Shown piece after piece: positions 49,578 through 61,059 of a stretch of DNA of 64,000 nucleotides (positions are counted from its first letter, which is position 1; each line of letters opens with the position of its first letter). Source of the DNA: Enoplolaimus lenunculus (lineage: Eukaryota; Nematoda; Enoplea; Enoplida; Thoracostomopsidae); assembly GCA_030248215.1 (NCBI GenBank), contig JASANG010002125.1, positions 353,501 through 417,500 on the forward strand. Direction: 5' to 3'. The translations under genes and the position numbers were made by a program. The notes beneath the pieces are model-generated. The model had not been told where the DNA came from. It saw only the letters and a program-made list of their open reading frames with translations, and searched no databases.

Positions 49578-50057
49578 CAACTGAGCCTCAATGAAATTTT
49601 CGGACATAAATTCTTGTTACTCTTTATGTTCTAGTGTTGTTGATTCTATCTAAAAACACCACCATACCTCTCGAACATTATACTAATTAAAGGCTGAAGA
49701 AATATGTGGCGTATTTTAGAGTTATTCCAATCATTTTGTTGTATGCCGTAATGCAAGCATAGCATCTTTGTCACCTGAAATTGACAGCTGAAGGTTTCAG
49801 TTACACGTGTTTTGTTTATTTTGTATCAAATTCGGCGAGAGAATACCCTAAATGCGGGAGCCGTTTTTATAAGTTGGCCTAATTTCAAATATAGTTTGCC
49901 TACGACGGTTTATGTAATACCCTCAGTAAAGAAATCGTATCGGATTTAAAACGGTAGTTATAAGTACGCTATTTGCTTTTCAATCTTTCAAATGGTTGTT
50001 CGTAAGCGGCCAATTCTGAAAGAAATTGGCTTTGACAGCAAAACGCTATGGAGCAGG

Positions 50058-50383
50058 CAGGGTACAACCGGAGGTCTGCCTCCGGCTTGGGCAGAAAATG
50101 GGCTTCCGGCTCCGGAAGAATTTTTGCCTGAGGTTCCTGAAATTTCGGTAGTAAAAATTTGCATTTTGCGATTCGTTTTACTTTTGCCACATTTTTCATG
50201 AAAGAATTTCCAAAATTTCGCAGAAAATTAGCGTAAAACCAAACAACTTAACAACATATTGCAGATATTGGCTAAAATTATCTAATTAACCATCATTTTT
50301 AGTACCTAATTTTGTTTCACCTCCGGCTCTGGCAAGTTTCGTTGACCTCTGGCTCCGGTATTTTTACCTCCGGTTGCATCCTG
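50058..50383. mobile_element. hAT-type MITE, CTCCGG subfamily
   Basis: CAGGGTACAACCGGAGGTCT to CTCCGGTTGCATCCTG, flanked by GGAGCAGG and GAAGCAGG (seven of eight). Same centre as the 49.2 kb copy. Confidence 0.82.
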
Positions 50384-50998
50384 GAAGCAGGGTGTTGGAA
50401 ACGGACACGAATAGTAATGAAAATATATAACGGAAACGCAAAACAGATGTTGAAGTATGTATAAAAGTTTCAAAAACGTTTTATGTTTCTGCCAACCAAC
50501 ACAATTGATATAAGTGTATATATTCATCAGTTTTACAAAAATTTTAAAAATGCCGGATACATCGAAATTTTTAAGATTTTAAATGAATTTCATAATTTAT
50601 ATTCGGTTTCAAAAGACAAAAATTGCAGCATATCTGCAACGAAAAATTGCGAAATATAGGAATATGTTTATTTATAACTAGCGTTGAACATAAAATTAGC
50701 AGAATTTCCGTTAAAGCTGAAGGACTATCCCGTAGACCAATTAAACAGTACCGGATTTCTACAAAGAATTGAAATTGACGTTAATTGATTGTAAAAGCTG
50801 AGACGAGATGGGGAATTTTGCCCGTTTTTGCGAATTTAGCTTCGTATGAATGCAGTTTTTCCCAAAAGTTCTATACAGCACCTGTGGGTGAAATATTTAA
50901 ATTATGAGTTTGTGTGTCGACGTGATGTAATGCGGAGCCATTTGTTATCAGCAGATGCCAGTTATGTAAATTGGTCTTGAAAATGGGCAACAACCGAG

Positions 50999-51135
50999 TT
51001 TATTGAAGGTCAGGAAATTTTGCAAAATTATGCAAAATTTTACTACCGAAACTGCCGGAACCTCCTGCAGAAATACTACCGGAGCCGGATGCCGATTTTC
51101 TGCCGAAGACGGAGGCAGCCTTCGGCTGTTCCCTG
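50999..51135. mobile_element. Fragment of the CTCCGG hAT-type MITE
   Basis: CAAAATTTTACTACCGAAAC and CGGAGCCGGATGCCGATTTT match one end of the 48.8 kb copy, ending near TGTTCCCTG. The other half is missing. Confidence 0.55.
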
Positions 51136-51221
51136 CTGCATGCCTTATATTTTTTTACTTATTTGCAACTGATTTCTTTTTCGCTCATATCAAAACAGGA
51201 CTAGCCAGCCGGTAGGATGCA

Positions 51222-51375
51222 GTGGTCCATTCAAAGATCAGGGGGCGGAGCGTTGTCCGGCTGGAGTGTAATGGAGTAAGTTTAACATTTAGATATATTT
51301 TTGCTTAGGCTTAGGTGTAAGCTCATTCTTACGCTTAGACGTAGGCTATCAAGAAATATGCTTCGCTACAGTTAA
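51222..51375 (+). mobile_element. TTAGGC-core MITE, degraded right end
   Basis: TGGTCCATTCAAAGATCAGG and GCGGAGCGTTGTCCGGCTGG are followed by TTGCTTAGGCTTAGG. The right terminal sequence is lost after about 51370. Confidence 0.5.
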
Positions 51376-51524
51376 CGAATTTCTTAGTGTTACAAAGTTT
51401 GCCGCTAGACTTTATATTGATTTATTCAAGTGAACTACGATTTCTACTTGGGTCACATAGTGTTTTGCCGCCTTTTATTCTAAAAACTCGTTTAAATCGC
51501 TATAGTTTTCGCAAGAATTACGGC

Positions 51525-51832
51525 CATGTATATGTCGTAGGCCAATCTGCTATTCAGGCCAATTACTAATTGACCTAGGACAATCTGCTATTCGAAGCAA
51601 ATAGCGGTCTGGCCTAGGGCAAATAGCGATTGCGAGATTTCGCAAAACAACAGTAATGTAAGACCAACGCTAATTGGTTGACGGTATTGTGTTTGTCCAA
51701 ACAATGAAATCTGATTTGTCTATAACTTCAATAGCAGTTTAGCTCAAGCTAAATTGCTATTACATAAAATAGCAGATTGGACTAGGAAAATTAGTAATTG
51801 GCCTGAATAGCAGATTCGCTTACGACATATAT
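51525..51832. mobile_element. Fold-back element, AGCAGATTGGCC family, copy 2
   Basis: Inverted ends of at least 40 bases, starting ATATGTCGTAGGCCAATCTG and ending with its inverse near GCAGATTCGCTTACGACATA. The interior is collinear with the 24.6 kb copy. Confidence 0.7.
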
Positions 51833-51834
51833 GC

Positions 51835-52755
51835 TATAAATTTTGCTACAGCTATGAAACTGTAAGTAATTTTTCATACCATATGATACCAGTTTGCTTG
51901 CTATCAACAAAATATATTGCTTCTCAATTTTCTTTTTTTTTCAATAAGATTTATTTTTTGTGCGGCAAAACGCAAAAGTTTCCGTTCATTTTGCACAAAA
52001 TATAAAATCACGCGAAAAAGATTTTGCCGTCCTGGCCCATATGTGCAAAGAGAGGAATTCCGGGTATATTATATCCGCTTCGAAAATTTCTGGAAAGACA
52101 AGAAAAAAGCACTTTCAACAGGGTTAAGAAATGCTTTATGGATACTGCAACGATCACAATTTCTTGCGTTTCCATGAGGTTATGCGTTCGCGGACTCAAA
52201 TTCTGGTCACTCCGGTGACGATGTTTTGCCTTAAACATCATTTGATTTCGATATCTGTTTCGTGCCAGGAAGGCTTTATATTTTTCACACCGCCACGATA
52301 TAAACAACACAACTGTGCTGCACAGGGTTCGCGTAAACTTTTCACAAAGGCCACACGACTTCTATACTGTGAGGCGTAGTACGACTATCTTCTATTATAG
52401 AAGTCAAGCACAGAGTTTGCAGCATTCTAGACTGATCTGAGACGTCCTTGTGTGAATAGAAAGCGATTGAGTGAAACTAGAAAGAGATACAGATTAGATT
52501 CTGGGTGTTTGTCGGCGTATTTTCATCGAGACATATTTATGATCATTTACCCCTTGCTTAAATTAAGGGTCTTTAGTAGGTTTGCTCCATAGCGGAGCGA
52601 TATGGTTTTACAGCTGAGTGCGGGTGGTACATTGTTCTGTATGGAATTTTTAAATAATTAAGCGTTTTTGCGATCACAGTTAAAATTCGACAATGTTTTG
52701 AATTTAAAAATTTTTTATTTTGCATCAAATTAAAAACAACTTAAACAGAGATCGA
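51835..52755. other. Unassigned sequence
   Basis: Overlapping frames in several phases at 51917-52380 reflect higher GC, not a gene I can name. Confidence 0.45.
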
Positions 52756-52760
52756 GGCAG

Positions 52761-53008
52761 ACCGGTAGCCAGTTCACCTTGCTAGAGGGGGCTAAAAAAT
52801 TATCTCTAGGTGCATGTAAGTCTCAGATGAAATAGAAAATATTCATGTGATAAAGGGCTAAATCGCGGATTGGCGAAAGTTCTATTGAACTGTATACAAC
52901 AAATACCTAACTAAATGCTTCTTACAAGCAAGGTTGAAAATTTTCTAGGCGGATTTTTCCAGGGGAGGCTAAGCCCTCCTCTGAGCCCTCCCCTTGACTA
53001 CGGACCGG
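52761..53008. mobile_element. GGTAGCCAGCTCACC-family MITE carrying a SINE tail
   Basis: ACCGGTAGCCAGCTCACCTTG to CTTGACTACGGACCGGGT. The middle is interrupted at about 52802-52880 by the SINE-like tail. Confidence 0.6.
52808..52862 (+). repeat. SINE tail fragment matching the 31.3 kb copy
   Basis: Shares GAAATAGAAAATATTCATGTGA and the neighbouring AAGGG with the SINE-like element near 31.4 kb but lacks the tRNA-like head. It lies inside a GGTAGCCAGCTCACC-family MITE. Confidence 0.4.
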
Positions 53009-53128
53009 GTAGAGTCCTTATTTTCAGGATACAATTGAATTCGGTAGAACCAACGGTTCTTAAAGCAGAATGACCTCCTGTGGGAATTATTTTTTCCAAA
53101 TGGGGATTATATATTGCAATGTTACTGT

Positions 53129-53305
53129 CAGTGGCGGATCCATAATCTCAAAATGAGGGGGGGGGGGCAAAATTTCACAGGTAATAAACTTATTTTTGAC
53201 CCACACACAAACCACGAACTATTGTCACAAATTTGCTATATAATTTTTGTCGAGATGCTGTTGGGGGGGCCACGGCCGGGGTGGCCCCACATGGATCCGC
53301 CATTG
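53129..53305. mobile_element. hAT-type MITE, CAGTGGCGGATCCA ends
   Basis: CAGTGGCGGATCCA at the left and TGGATCCGCCATTG at the right, with an exact 8-bp duplication GTTACTGT (53121-53128, 53306-53313). Interior has a poly-G tract and GGGGTGGCCCC. Such ends are widespread in invertebrate genomes. Confidence 0.88.
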
Positions 53306-53496
53306 GTTACTGTTTTTAAGATTTCAATTGAAGGCTTATACACATATGTAAGCTAAGCTGTTGCTTAATTTTGCTATTTCATTAATTTTGGCTATAATAA
53401 GGAAGCGTTATATATGCAGTACAGTTGTTGTGCTGCGTCGACCAGTGCCGGAGGACCACAATTGAAAAATTTTCATTCAAACGTGAAACTCTAACC

Positions 53497-53975
53497 AGGA
53501 TGCCAACAAAAGTTCGGATTCGACTAAAATTTGCGGTTCCGATTCGAATTCAATAATCTAACAGCTGAATCCAACAACGTTCGACAATGTGTTTTCCCTT
53601 TTTAAGCAATAAACATTTAAAATAACTTATTATATAAATCAGTATTTGTATTTTCGGTTCGGATTCGGATTCAGTTGTGAAAAGCCTAATCTAAAAGACG
53701 AATCCAACAATGTTTGACAATGTTTTTATTTTATTTTTAAGCAATAAACATTTAAAATAACTTATTATATAAATCAATATTTGTTTCAGGTCACAAATCT
53801 CAGAACTAGGTCGGCCACGAAATATTATAAACGTTTAAAAGTTATGCGGCTGGCATTGAGTTGATATTCTGATACAAATTATACATATATCTGAAATTTG
53901 CAACATGCAAAATTCGGACTTGGTAAATTAGCAATGCATTCGATTTCGGTCAAATAGTGGATACTGTGCTACCCT
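53497..53975. repeat. GGATTCG-rich repeat related to 45.8 kb
   Basis: CAGGATGCCAACAAAAGTTC to ATACTGTGCTACCCTG. Contains an internal duplication: AAGCAATAAACATTTAAAAT is found twice about 150 bases apart. The interior matches the PRELID3B-like intron repeat on the other strand. Confidence 0.5.
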
Positions 53976-54044
53976 GGCTGCACCTGAATAAAAGTGGATA
54001 GGGTCAACTGAATATTTCTGATAAGGTGTGGTTAACGATTACTA

Positions 54045-54294
54045 CACTGCAAAAATAATGGTGAGTCAAATTGACTCTCTCCGAAATATTCTCTACCGAA
54101 CTACGCAAACTGAATCAAATTCCACTCCGCCAGAGTCAAACGTGCGACTCGGTGAGTCGAATTTGACTCTGGCGCAGTCGAGTTTGACTCAGTGACTCGA
54201 ATTTGACTCTGGAGATGGCGAATTTGACTCAGACTGTGTAGTCCCGTAGAGCCTATTTGGGAGAGAGTCAATTTGACTCACCATTTTTTGTAGT
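54045..54294. mobile_element. Palindromic TGAGTCA-rich MITE, copy 3
   Basis: CACTGCAAAAATAATGGTGA to TCACCATTTTTTGTAG, with TA next to the left end. It holds an extra internal GACTCTGG/GTGAGTCGAATTTGA unit compared with copies 1 and 2. Confidence 0.75.
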
Positions 54295-54295
54295 A

Positions 54296-54910
54296 AAGTA
54301 ATGTTAAACGTGATCTACCACACTTTTCGTGGTCGGATTGAATTTTAATATATTACGAACGGCGCATAAGTCGACATTTTGCGTCATGAATTGTTGACGA
54401 ACCCTTCAGGCTATGAAACAGCTCTAATCGGTAAACTCAATATATTTTATTACTCTTTAGCCGTTTGAAAATGCTGATTTTGGTTTTCAAATTAGTTTTA
54501 CAGTATTTTCCATTTAAATTCTTCGCAAGGCAAACGGTTTTGAGTTTTCAATTCGAGCCGTTGGGCTTGAGGTCAAGTATACATCCGTTTATTGAAACGA
54601 ACCAAATTGAAAAATTAGAATGATTTTCGTTGAAACTAAATTTTATTTTGTGCCCCTAAACATCGTCTAAGTCGAATGAAGTTGTTCTTCGAAATGTTGT
54701 AGTAAGAATTGGTGCGTGTGTGTTTTGCTTTGCTGGGTATGAAAGTTTACAGCTAATTCTATTGATATATTGATAAACTACGAATGAGATAAATTGGTTG
54801 TGTTGCAATCAAAGTTTAATTGTAAGACTTTCAAGGTGAACATTGGATGTGAACTAGAATAATGAATGGTTGAACCGATTTGTACATGGTTGCAAAAGAT
54901 ATCATATTTC
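54296..54910. other. Unassigned sequence
   Basis: Nothing recognised. Confidence 0.5.
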
Positions 54911-54911
54911 G

Positions 54912-55268
54912 GCTGATGTCAAGATCAGAGGCGGAACAGTTTGTCTGCGGGACTGCAATAGAGTACGTTACACTAGTTTTTGCTTAGGCTTAGGGAGCTA
55001 TAGTAAAGAACAGTGTCGGAACAGTATTATAAGCGTATTACTAAGCCTAAGGCTTAGCTTAAACCTGAGGCTTAGCCTAAGCCTAAACCGAGCAAAAAAA
55101 TTAGTCTAAAGCTTTAAACTTACTCTATTCTAGTCGTGCAGAAAAACATTCGGCCCCTGATCTCTACATGGGCCGGCTTAAGCATAGACTTAGGTATAAA
55201 AGCTCATTCTTCGGCTTAGACTTAGGCTTGGGAATCTGCTTATACTACTGTTACGACCCTGTTGTTGG
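54912..55268. mobile_element. Nested pair of TTAGGC-core MITEs
   Basis: An outer plus-oriented copy (left end GATGTCAAGATCAGAGGCGG, right end near CTGTTACGACCCTGTTG) is split by an inverted inner copy at 54995-55174. The inner copy is flanked by GGCTTAGG (54987-54994) and GGCTTAAG (55175-55182), a duplication of the outer element's own TTAGGC core. Confidence 0.75.
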
Positions 55269-55789
55269 TATAATTTCTAACGAATATATTTTAATAGCAA
55301 GTAATGTTATCTCCACCTTATTTTAAGTAGTGCTTAATTTTAAAACCGCATCAAACGGACGTAGCCAAGATTTCAACTTTGATTTAGACATTGAAAATAA
55401 ACTTATTTTTAAATCTGTAATTTGATACTGTGACATCAAAGAAAACAGTCAAATGTGACGTTTTCAAGACAAGCTGTACCAGTCCATGTTTGTTGTGCGT
55501 AGTTGACATCAGTGATTTCAATTTAATTTTGTTGCTGTTCTCATACGATCCAGTTTCATGAAATTAATATTTTCGTGAAACTTTTTATTTGCTCTCAAAT
55601 TCTTTTTTTCGCCGACAGACGACAGTTCCAATTTCATTTCGGCTTTTAAATTTTATGTCAATCGCGATAAAACAAACGTGAAAACAACGGACGTTTTGGG
55701 CTTTTAATTTCCGGTTCCTGTTGCTGGTTCGAAGTACGATTTCATTAAGATTTTATGGCGTTTACAACGATTTTGACAGTGTTTAGCGA

Positions 55790-55915
55790 AGTGCTTATAG
55801 TCTATTGGTATATTGCGACGTCTTCGGGATAGCTTTTGGCAAAATGAGTTTATGGCTTTATAGAAGGATGAATTTGGAGGTATCCCGGGATCGATCCCCA
55901 GCAATTCTACCTTAT
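55790..55915 (+). repeat. tRNA-like SINE-type sequence
   Basis: TATAGTCTATTGG (A-box-like) and GGGATCGATCCCC (B-box-like) are about 85 bases apart, too far for a plain tRNA. The arrangement fits a diverged tRNA-derived SINE. Confidence 0.3.
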
Positions 55916-56177
55916 TTGGCTTTCAACCGCTTAAAAGTATTGGAAAGGTTTGGCTGTTTGCTCGCTTGACTAGCTGAACGTAACTGTGCATAGGGGAAGT
56001 GGTGACCATTTGATAATGCGCGCCTTTGAACTCGCTTATACCCTACATCCAACCTCACAGTCTCCCATGAGAAAATTTTTGCTTAACCTTAGTTTTAGAA
56101 CACGGATTTTTTTGGTAACAGAGACGAACAGCTCTGTTGGAGTAAAACAGCTAGATTGAGAAGAACCGCAAGTATTC

Positions 56178-56397
56178 TTGTTTGTTTGTTTGTTTGTTTG
56201 TTTGCTTGTTTGTTTGTTAGTTTGTTTGTTTGTTTGTTGGTTTGTTTGTGAGTTAGTTAGTTCGTTTGTTTGTTAGTTTGTTTGTTAGTTAGTTCGTTTG
56301 TTCGTTTGTTTGTTTGTTAGTTTGTTTGTTTGTTTGTTTGTTTGTTTGTTTGTTTGTTTGTTTGTTTGTTTGTTTGTTTGTTTGTTTGTTTGTTTGT
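56178..56397. repeat. (GTTT)n microsatellite, about 220 bp
   Basis: Nearly uninterrupted GTTT units, the last 90 bases perfect, earlier units with GTTA, GTTC and GTTG variants. Confidence 0.92.
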
Positions 56398-56873
56398 ACT
56401 AAAGGTGTATTTAAATTTTTGACAGAGTATTTTGTAAACGTAATGCTATTTTTAGAAAACTTTTGCCTAAGTAGACAGAATTTCAATATTTTTTCGCATA
56501 CGTAGTGATAACGATAAAAGTAAAGTTTAAATCAGTGAACTTCAAAGCTAAAATTGGCTGGTCTCGAATGAAATGATTGTATAATCGGTTGTTTTTCAGT
56601 TAAAACTGTCAATGCCAGATTCAAAACTATATACAGCGGTGGCGAATTATTCTATTTCTTGGCTGAAATTTTTACTAAGTTTTCAATTGTCAACTTTTAA
56701 GTCACTCGCTAAACTCGATTGCGAAGTAATTTACGGTAATGCCGACTGTCTGTTTCATGTAAACTTACCAATCTCAAATTGGAAACGGTAACTTTGTTAC
56801 GGTTTCAAATTTTGTAATTAACAAGGGCACCATACATTGTGAATACTGTCGCTGATAAAAAAATATGTATTTA

Positions 56874-57700
56874 CCAGTCGTAGTGGTACTATATTTATTG
56901 AGCGAAGCTCGAACACACGTAAGCAATTACGGTAATATGCAAATTAGTTATTAGCTAACTATTCATTTATCGGTTTTGGAGGTTTGTAAGCAATTTGCTC
57001 AGGTTCCTCGCACCCAAAACCCTTCAGCCACCCTATAATTTTTGGAATAATTTAAAAAATCCTAATTTTGTCTCGTCAATTAAGCTAATATGCAAATTAA
57101 CTATTAGCTAACTATTCAATTATCGGTTTTGGATGTTTGTAAACTTTTATTCAAATTATTTGCACCTAAAAACCCTTTAGTGCTGAAATTATATTGTTTT
57201 TAACCTTAATAATTAGTGAAATATTGTAAAAAGTCCTAATTTAGGCTTATAACCTGGCTAATATGCAAATTATCTATTAGCTAACTGCTCAATTATCGAT
57301 TTTGGAGGTTTGTAAACAGTCTACGCAGATTCCTCGCACCCAAAAACCCTTTAATGCTAAAATTAGATCGCTTCTAACTGTAATAATTAGTGAAATATTG
57401 TGGAAACTACTAATTTAGGCTTAATTAATTATGCAATTTAGCCTGTAGCTAATAAACGGCTCCAAATTTTAAAACCCCAATGCGAGGTTAACACCCCAGG
57501 ATTATTGGCTTTCAAACAAAAAAAAGTTTATCAAAATCGGTTCAGCCGTTCCTGAGATTCTTTTCGGACGGACAGACGGACAGACGGACGGACGGACATC
57601 CACCTTTCGACCCCCAAGTACAAAACATAAAACGCTTCGCGAAACTCCGAGCTTTGCTCGGAGTTTCGCTTCGCTCAAAGAATCAACGGAATTTCGGTGG
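56874..57700. mobile_element. TTATTGAGCGAAGC inverted-repeat element, opposite orientation
   Basis: GTCGTAGTGGTACTATATTT and TTATTGAGCGAAGC at the left, CGGTTCAGCCGTTCC, GGACGGACAGACGG and CGCTTCGCTCAAAG at the right. The interior holds at least three units of roughly 150-190 bp with TAATATGCAAATTA, TTATCGGTTTTGGA and CACCCAAAA. Collinear with the 41.2 kb copy, reversed. Confidence 0.75.
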
Positions 57701-58150
57701 TGCATTTTGCACCATGCGGGACCTCAAGAGTTGCACATTCTTGTCACTGTCCACTATTGGTAGCACCAAGAGTGGATGATCACTCTTTATAACAAGAGTG
57801 TGCAACTGGGTACATTCTGTGTATTATAGAATGTACCCGGCACGCGTTGCATTTTTGACCTACCCCCCTTATTTGGGGGGGGGAACGTTGAGCCAATATT
57901 TTGAATTTTAGCTAAAGTCGCTCCGATTATATTTTAAATCCTATGTTTACTATGTAGATTAAGTGGTGACTACCCCCCAAATCAGGGGGTAGAGCAAAAA
58001 TGCAACGCGTGCTCGTACACTTTGCGCCATGCACAGCCCAAGCAGTTGCACACTCTTCTGCAAGGTGGACACCATCCACTCTTGGTAGCACCTATCACCA
58101 GTTGGTGACAGGTCTTGTAACTGTTGAACCAGTGAATGATGAGGCTCAAA
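57695..58150. repeat. Fold-back repeat, ACAAGAGTGTGC family, copy 2
   Basis: CAAGAGTGTGCAACTGGGTA, CACGCGTTGCATTTTTGACC and the inverse AAAATGCAACGCGTGCTCGT lie around a CCCCCTTATTTGGGGGG centre. Large imperfect hairpin. Confidence 0.6.
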
Positions 58151-58151
58151 G

Positions 58152-58898
58152 TTTAGCACATTTTCGCATATAATTTGCTCTACTCCTGTACCAATTTTGA
58201 GTTCAACAATTGCAATAGTGAGTTTGAAAGCTCAGTACTAACTGATGACAGTTGCTATACACATTTGAGAATACGAAGCCATGCTTTTTCGTAAACTTCG
58301 ACTTACGCATACTGAAATTTCACTAATTATTATTAAAAATATGCAAGGCACTTTTCGGAATATATATACTTACTTTCATCGCTATAGTTTCGATTGTATT
58401 AGGTTGTGCTAAAATATTAATCAAAAGTTTTCACGGCGAAAACACCGAAATTGGCAAAACGCATTTGACGAAATCAAAACAACGATTGTTTTGTATATAA
58501 GGTTCGGTCGATTTTGTTTTCGTAGAGTTTTCACGCATAAACCTTTGCCTATATCAAAGCCAATATATACGAACACCTTATGATTATTAATGCTAATAAA
58601 GGTATTGCAATACTATAGCACACGAACGCAGTTTTGCAAGGGCTCGTACAGGAGGAATGACTTGTTTTCTAGTTTATTCTAACGTCTGTTGGAGAAAAGT
58701 AGATTCTTAAGGTTTCAAATAAGGTTTGATTCCGCTACAGATGAACTTTGAATGCCCTGGCTTTGCTCTAAAATATTGAAGCCCTCCTGAACAATCTTGA
58801 ATACGTCATTATAGGTTGTAACGCCTATGATTTCGGATTGTGTCTTTTATTATTCTGTTTCATATAGCGGTGTTACTCTCTGTTCTATATATTAATGT
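58152..58898. other. Unassigned sequence
   Basis: Nothing recognised. Confidence 0.5.
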
Positions 58899-58899
58899 A

Positions 58900-59320
58900 G
58901 TGTAGTGACCCGAATAAGAGGGAGTAATAAGAGGGGGGTTTCATTTTAAGTCTCAATCAATAGGAGTCCGTATATTTAATAAGTATCCGTAAGCGGATAG
59001 AGCCTTTTAACCATAATAAGAGTCCATAAATGTCAATTCACCCTAATTGTAGTGCATAAATGACTCCAGGATCAAATAAAGTTGAGTTAAAACTTTAAAG
59101 CGTGCTTCAGTTTTGAAAGTAATTCTTAACTATAACCGTGCATTATAGCTCAAGCTTTTGATGCAAGACAAACGTCTAATTCAACGGATAGTTGTAAGAC
59201 TGGATATAAAAACAACGAGGGGTGGCAGGGAATGAGTTAAAAATAGCCGAATAGCAAGGGGGAACCCTACTGAGAGGCCAGATAAATATCTCAGTCCCCT
59301 TCTTATTCGGGTCACTATAG
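58900..59320. mobile_element. TA-flanked MITE, CTGTAGTGACCCG family
   Basis: GTGTAGTGACCCGAATAAGA to TTCTTATTCGGGTCACTATAG. The left flank has TA, the right flank is altered. The interior has the CAAGCTTTTGATGCAAGAC block. Confidence 0.75.
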
Positions 59321-59399
59321 AATGTCGTGTCTGTATTTTGTAGGCTGTTTGAAAAAGTCACAGCCTACATCAGGTTCATTGTTGGCACAGATTTTGAAA

Positions 59400-59790
59400 A
59401 GTTTACTGAAAGATTTGTGCTAACGGCGCATATTATCAAAATAACAAGAACGAAGAAAGAAAATTAAAGTATAAAAAGGCTTCAAAGTTGTTTTCTTTTT
59501 CTACAAATACTGTCGAGTGATGCAATGAAAATATCTCTGGGTTTTTTGAAGTTTCATCATCAACTGGCGATATATGCTACACACTTTTGAAAATAGAGAC
59601 CAGCATCCGAGACAGAGCCGAGCCTTTGGTATGCTTAGCCGAGAGCTTTTTTCATATAATCAGCAGAAGTTCCCGATTTGCTCCACAGAGGCCCTGCGAA
59701 TTATAAGTTACGTTCTGATATTTGAATGCCATCTAGTATCAAATTTGATTGAATTATCCGGCTATATCATTTTTTAGTATCCGGCGGAAC
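59400..59790. repeat. Dispersed repeat related to 50.39-50.68 and 61.98-62.26 kb
   Basis: ATTATCAAAATAACAAGAACG, AAATTAAAGTATAAAAAGGCTTCAAAG at this site resemble AAAATAACGGAAACGAAAATTAAAG near 62.02 kb and GTATAAAAGTTTCAAAAACG near 50.46 kb. Boundaries unclear; the right side ends near CGGCGGAACCCTG. Confidence 0.35.
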
Positions 59791-59791
59791 C

Positions 59792-61055
59792 CTGAAAAGA
59801 ATTATATTTACAATAAAGCAGTGAATAAAAAAACTATTTTAGCATCTTTTCTTACATATATTTTGCTTCAGGAACAGAAACACATTCTTGCTGTGATAAC
59901 TGCGACGACAAATTTGAGCATCCGCATTTACTGGAAAATTTTGGATCAACGTCTGTCGCCCAGAATACTCTCTTATTATGTATTAAACTGAAGCTTTGAT
60001 AATAAAAATGACACTTTGTTAATAGCAGAAGAGCAGTCTTTATACTGAGATGCACTATTAAGTATTTTACTATGTTGACACATAAATTTATAGATATGAA
60101 TTTATATTTAAAATAAGTGAGATTAATTTAAAAACGTCTCATGAGTCGGCAGTCTGACTAGAATTAACTGTCTGTTTTGCTTTTAAAATGCTTGTTTTAA
60201 TTGTCAATATTGTCTTTGATTTTACGTTCTCTTACGACAGCAATTAGAACGCTATTCTCTATAGTGGCTCCTGAATGGTCTGACGCTGAGAGCGGCGATA
60301 CAAAATAGTGTAAAAAACTAGCATGTAAAACAAGCAAAAAGCCAAACGCAATTTTAATACTAAAATCTTAATACAACGGTTGGTGTTTTAACGCTCGTTC
60401 CGGACATCGCCTGGATTCCCCCGTTTAAACTATCGGTGACAATTTTTATTTCAAAAATTTAAATTTTTTTCCATAGTCACAAACAAAATATACCCGTCGT
60501 GTGGTGGCTCGAGGCAGTGCCTTGAAACTTTTTTGGTGCTCCTACAGAACCGATATGTAAATTGACAGAATTTGTCAAAACGGACACAAGGTTGTGTTTA
60601 CAGGAACGGGGTTGCACACGTTAACCGCAGGTATGTCAAGGCCACATATATACATACATACATATATATACATATATATATCTTGTACGTACAACACACA
60701 ATCGTTTTAATATGCGATGCCTAGCGGTGGGGTACAAGGAAGAGATGTGTTTTGCAAGACAGCTTACGTAAAGGCATTTAATTGTGGCTCCCAAAACAAA
60801 ATAACTGAGGTTCTGTATTTTGCCAAAAAGTTTCAGCGCAGTGTGCCCTGGCTAAAGGCAAAATTGGTTATGGTACAGTTTAACGCCACTGTGTATTGTA
60901 TTTGGCTTGCATTTATTATTTAATAATTTTTAACTAGGATCAAAATGCCCTTATACCTTTGTCGAGCATCGCCGCCCGTCACCGTGCAGTATCGGGTTGG
61001 AGTAGTTTAGCGTCCTATACCTTAGGGAGACCTGTGGAAAATAAAGTATATACAC
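59792..61055. other. Unassigned sequence with one microsatellite
   Basis: Frames at 59749-59991 and 60717-60923 have no family signature. No gene called. Confidence 0.45.
60645..60682. repeat. TA/TACA microsatellite
   Basis: ATATATATACATACATACATATATATACATATATATA-like run. Confidence 0.75.
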
Positions 61056-61059
61056 ATTA

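Noticed and set aside
53114-53356. 80-codon frame
   Set aside because: Runs across a hAT-type MITE with clear ends.
56289-56505. Frames coding TNKQ or VCLF repeats
   Set aside because: Translations of the GTTT microsatellite on both strands.
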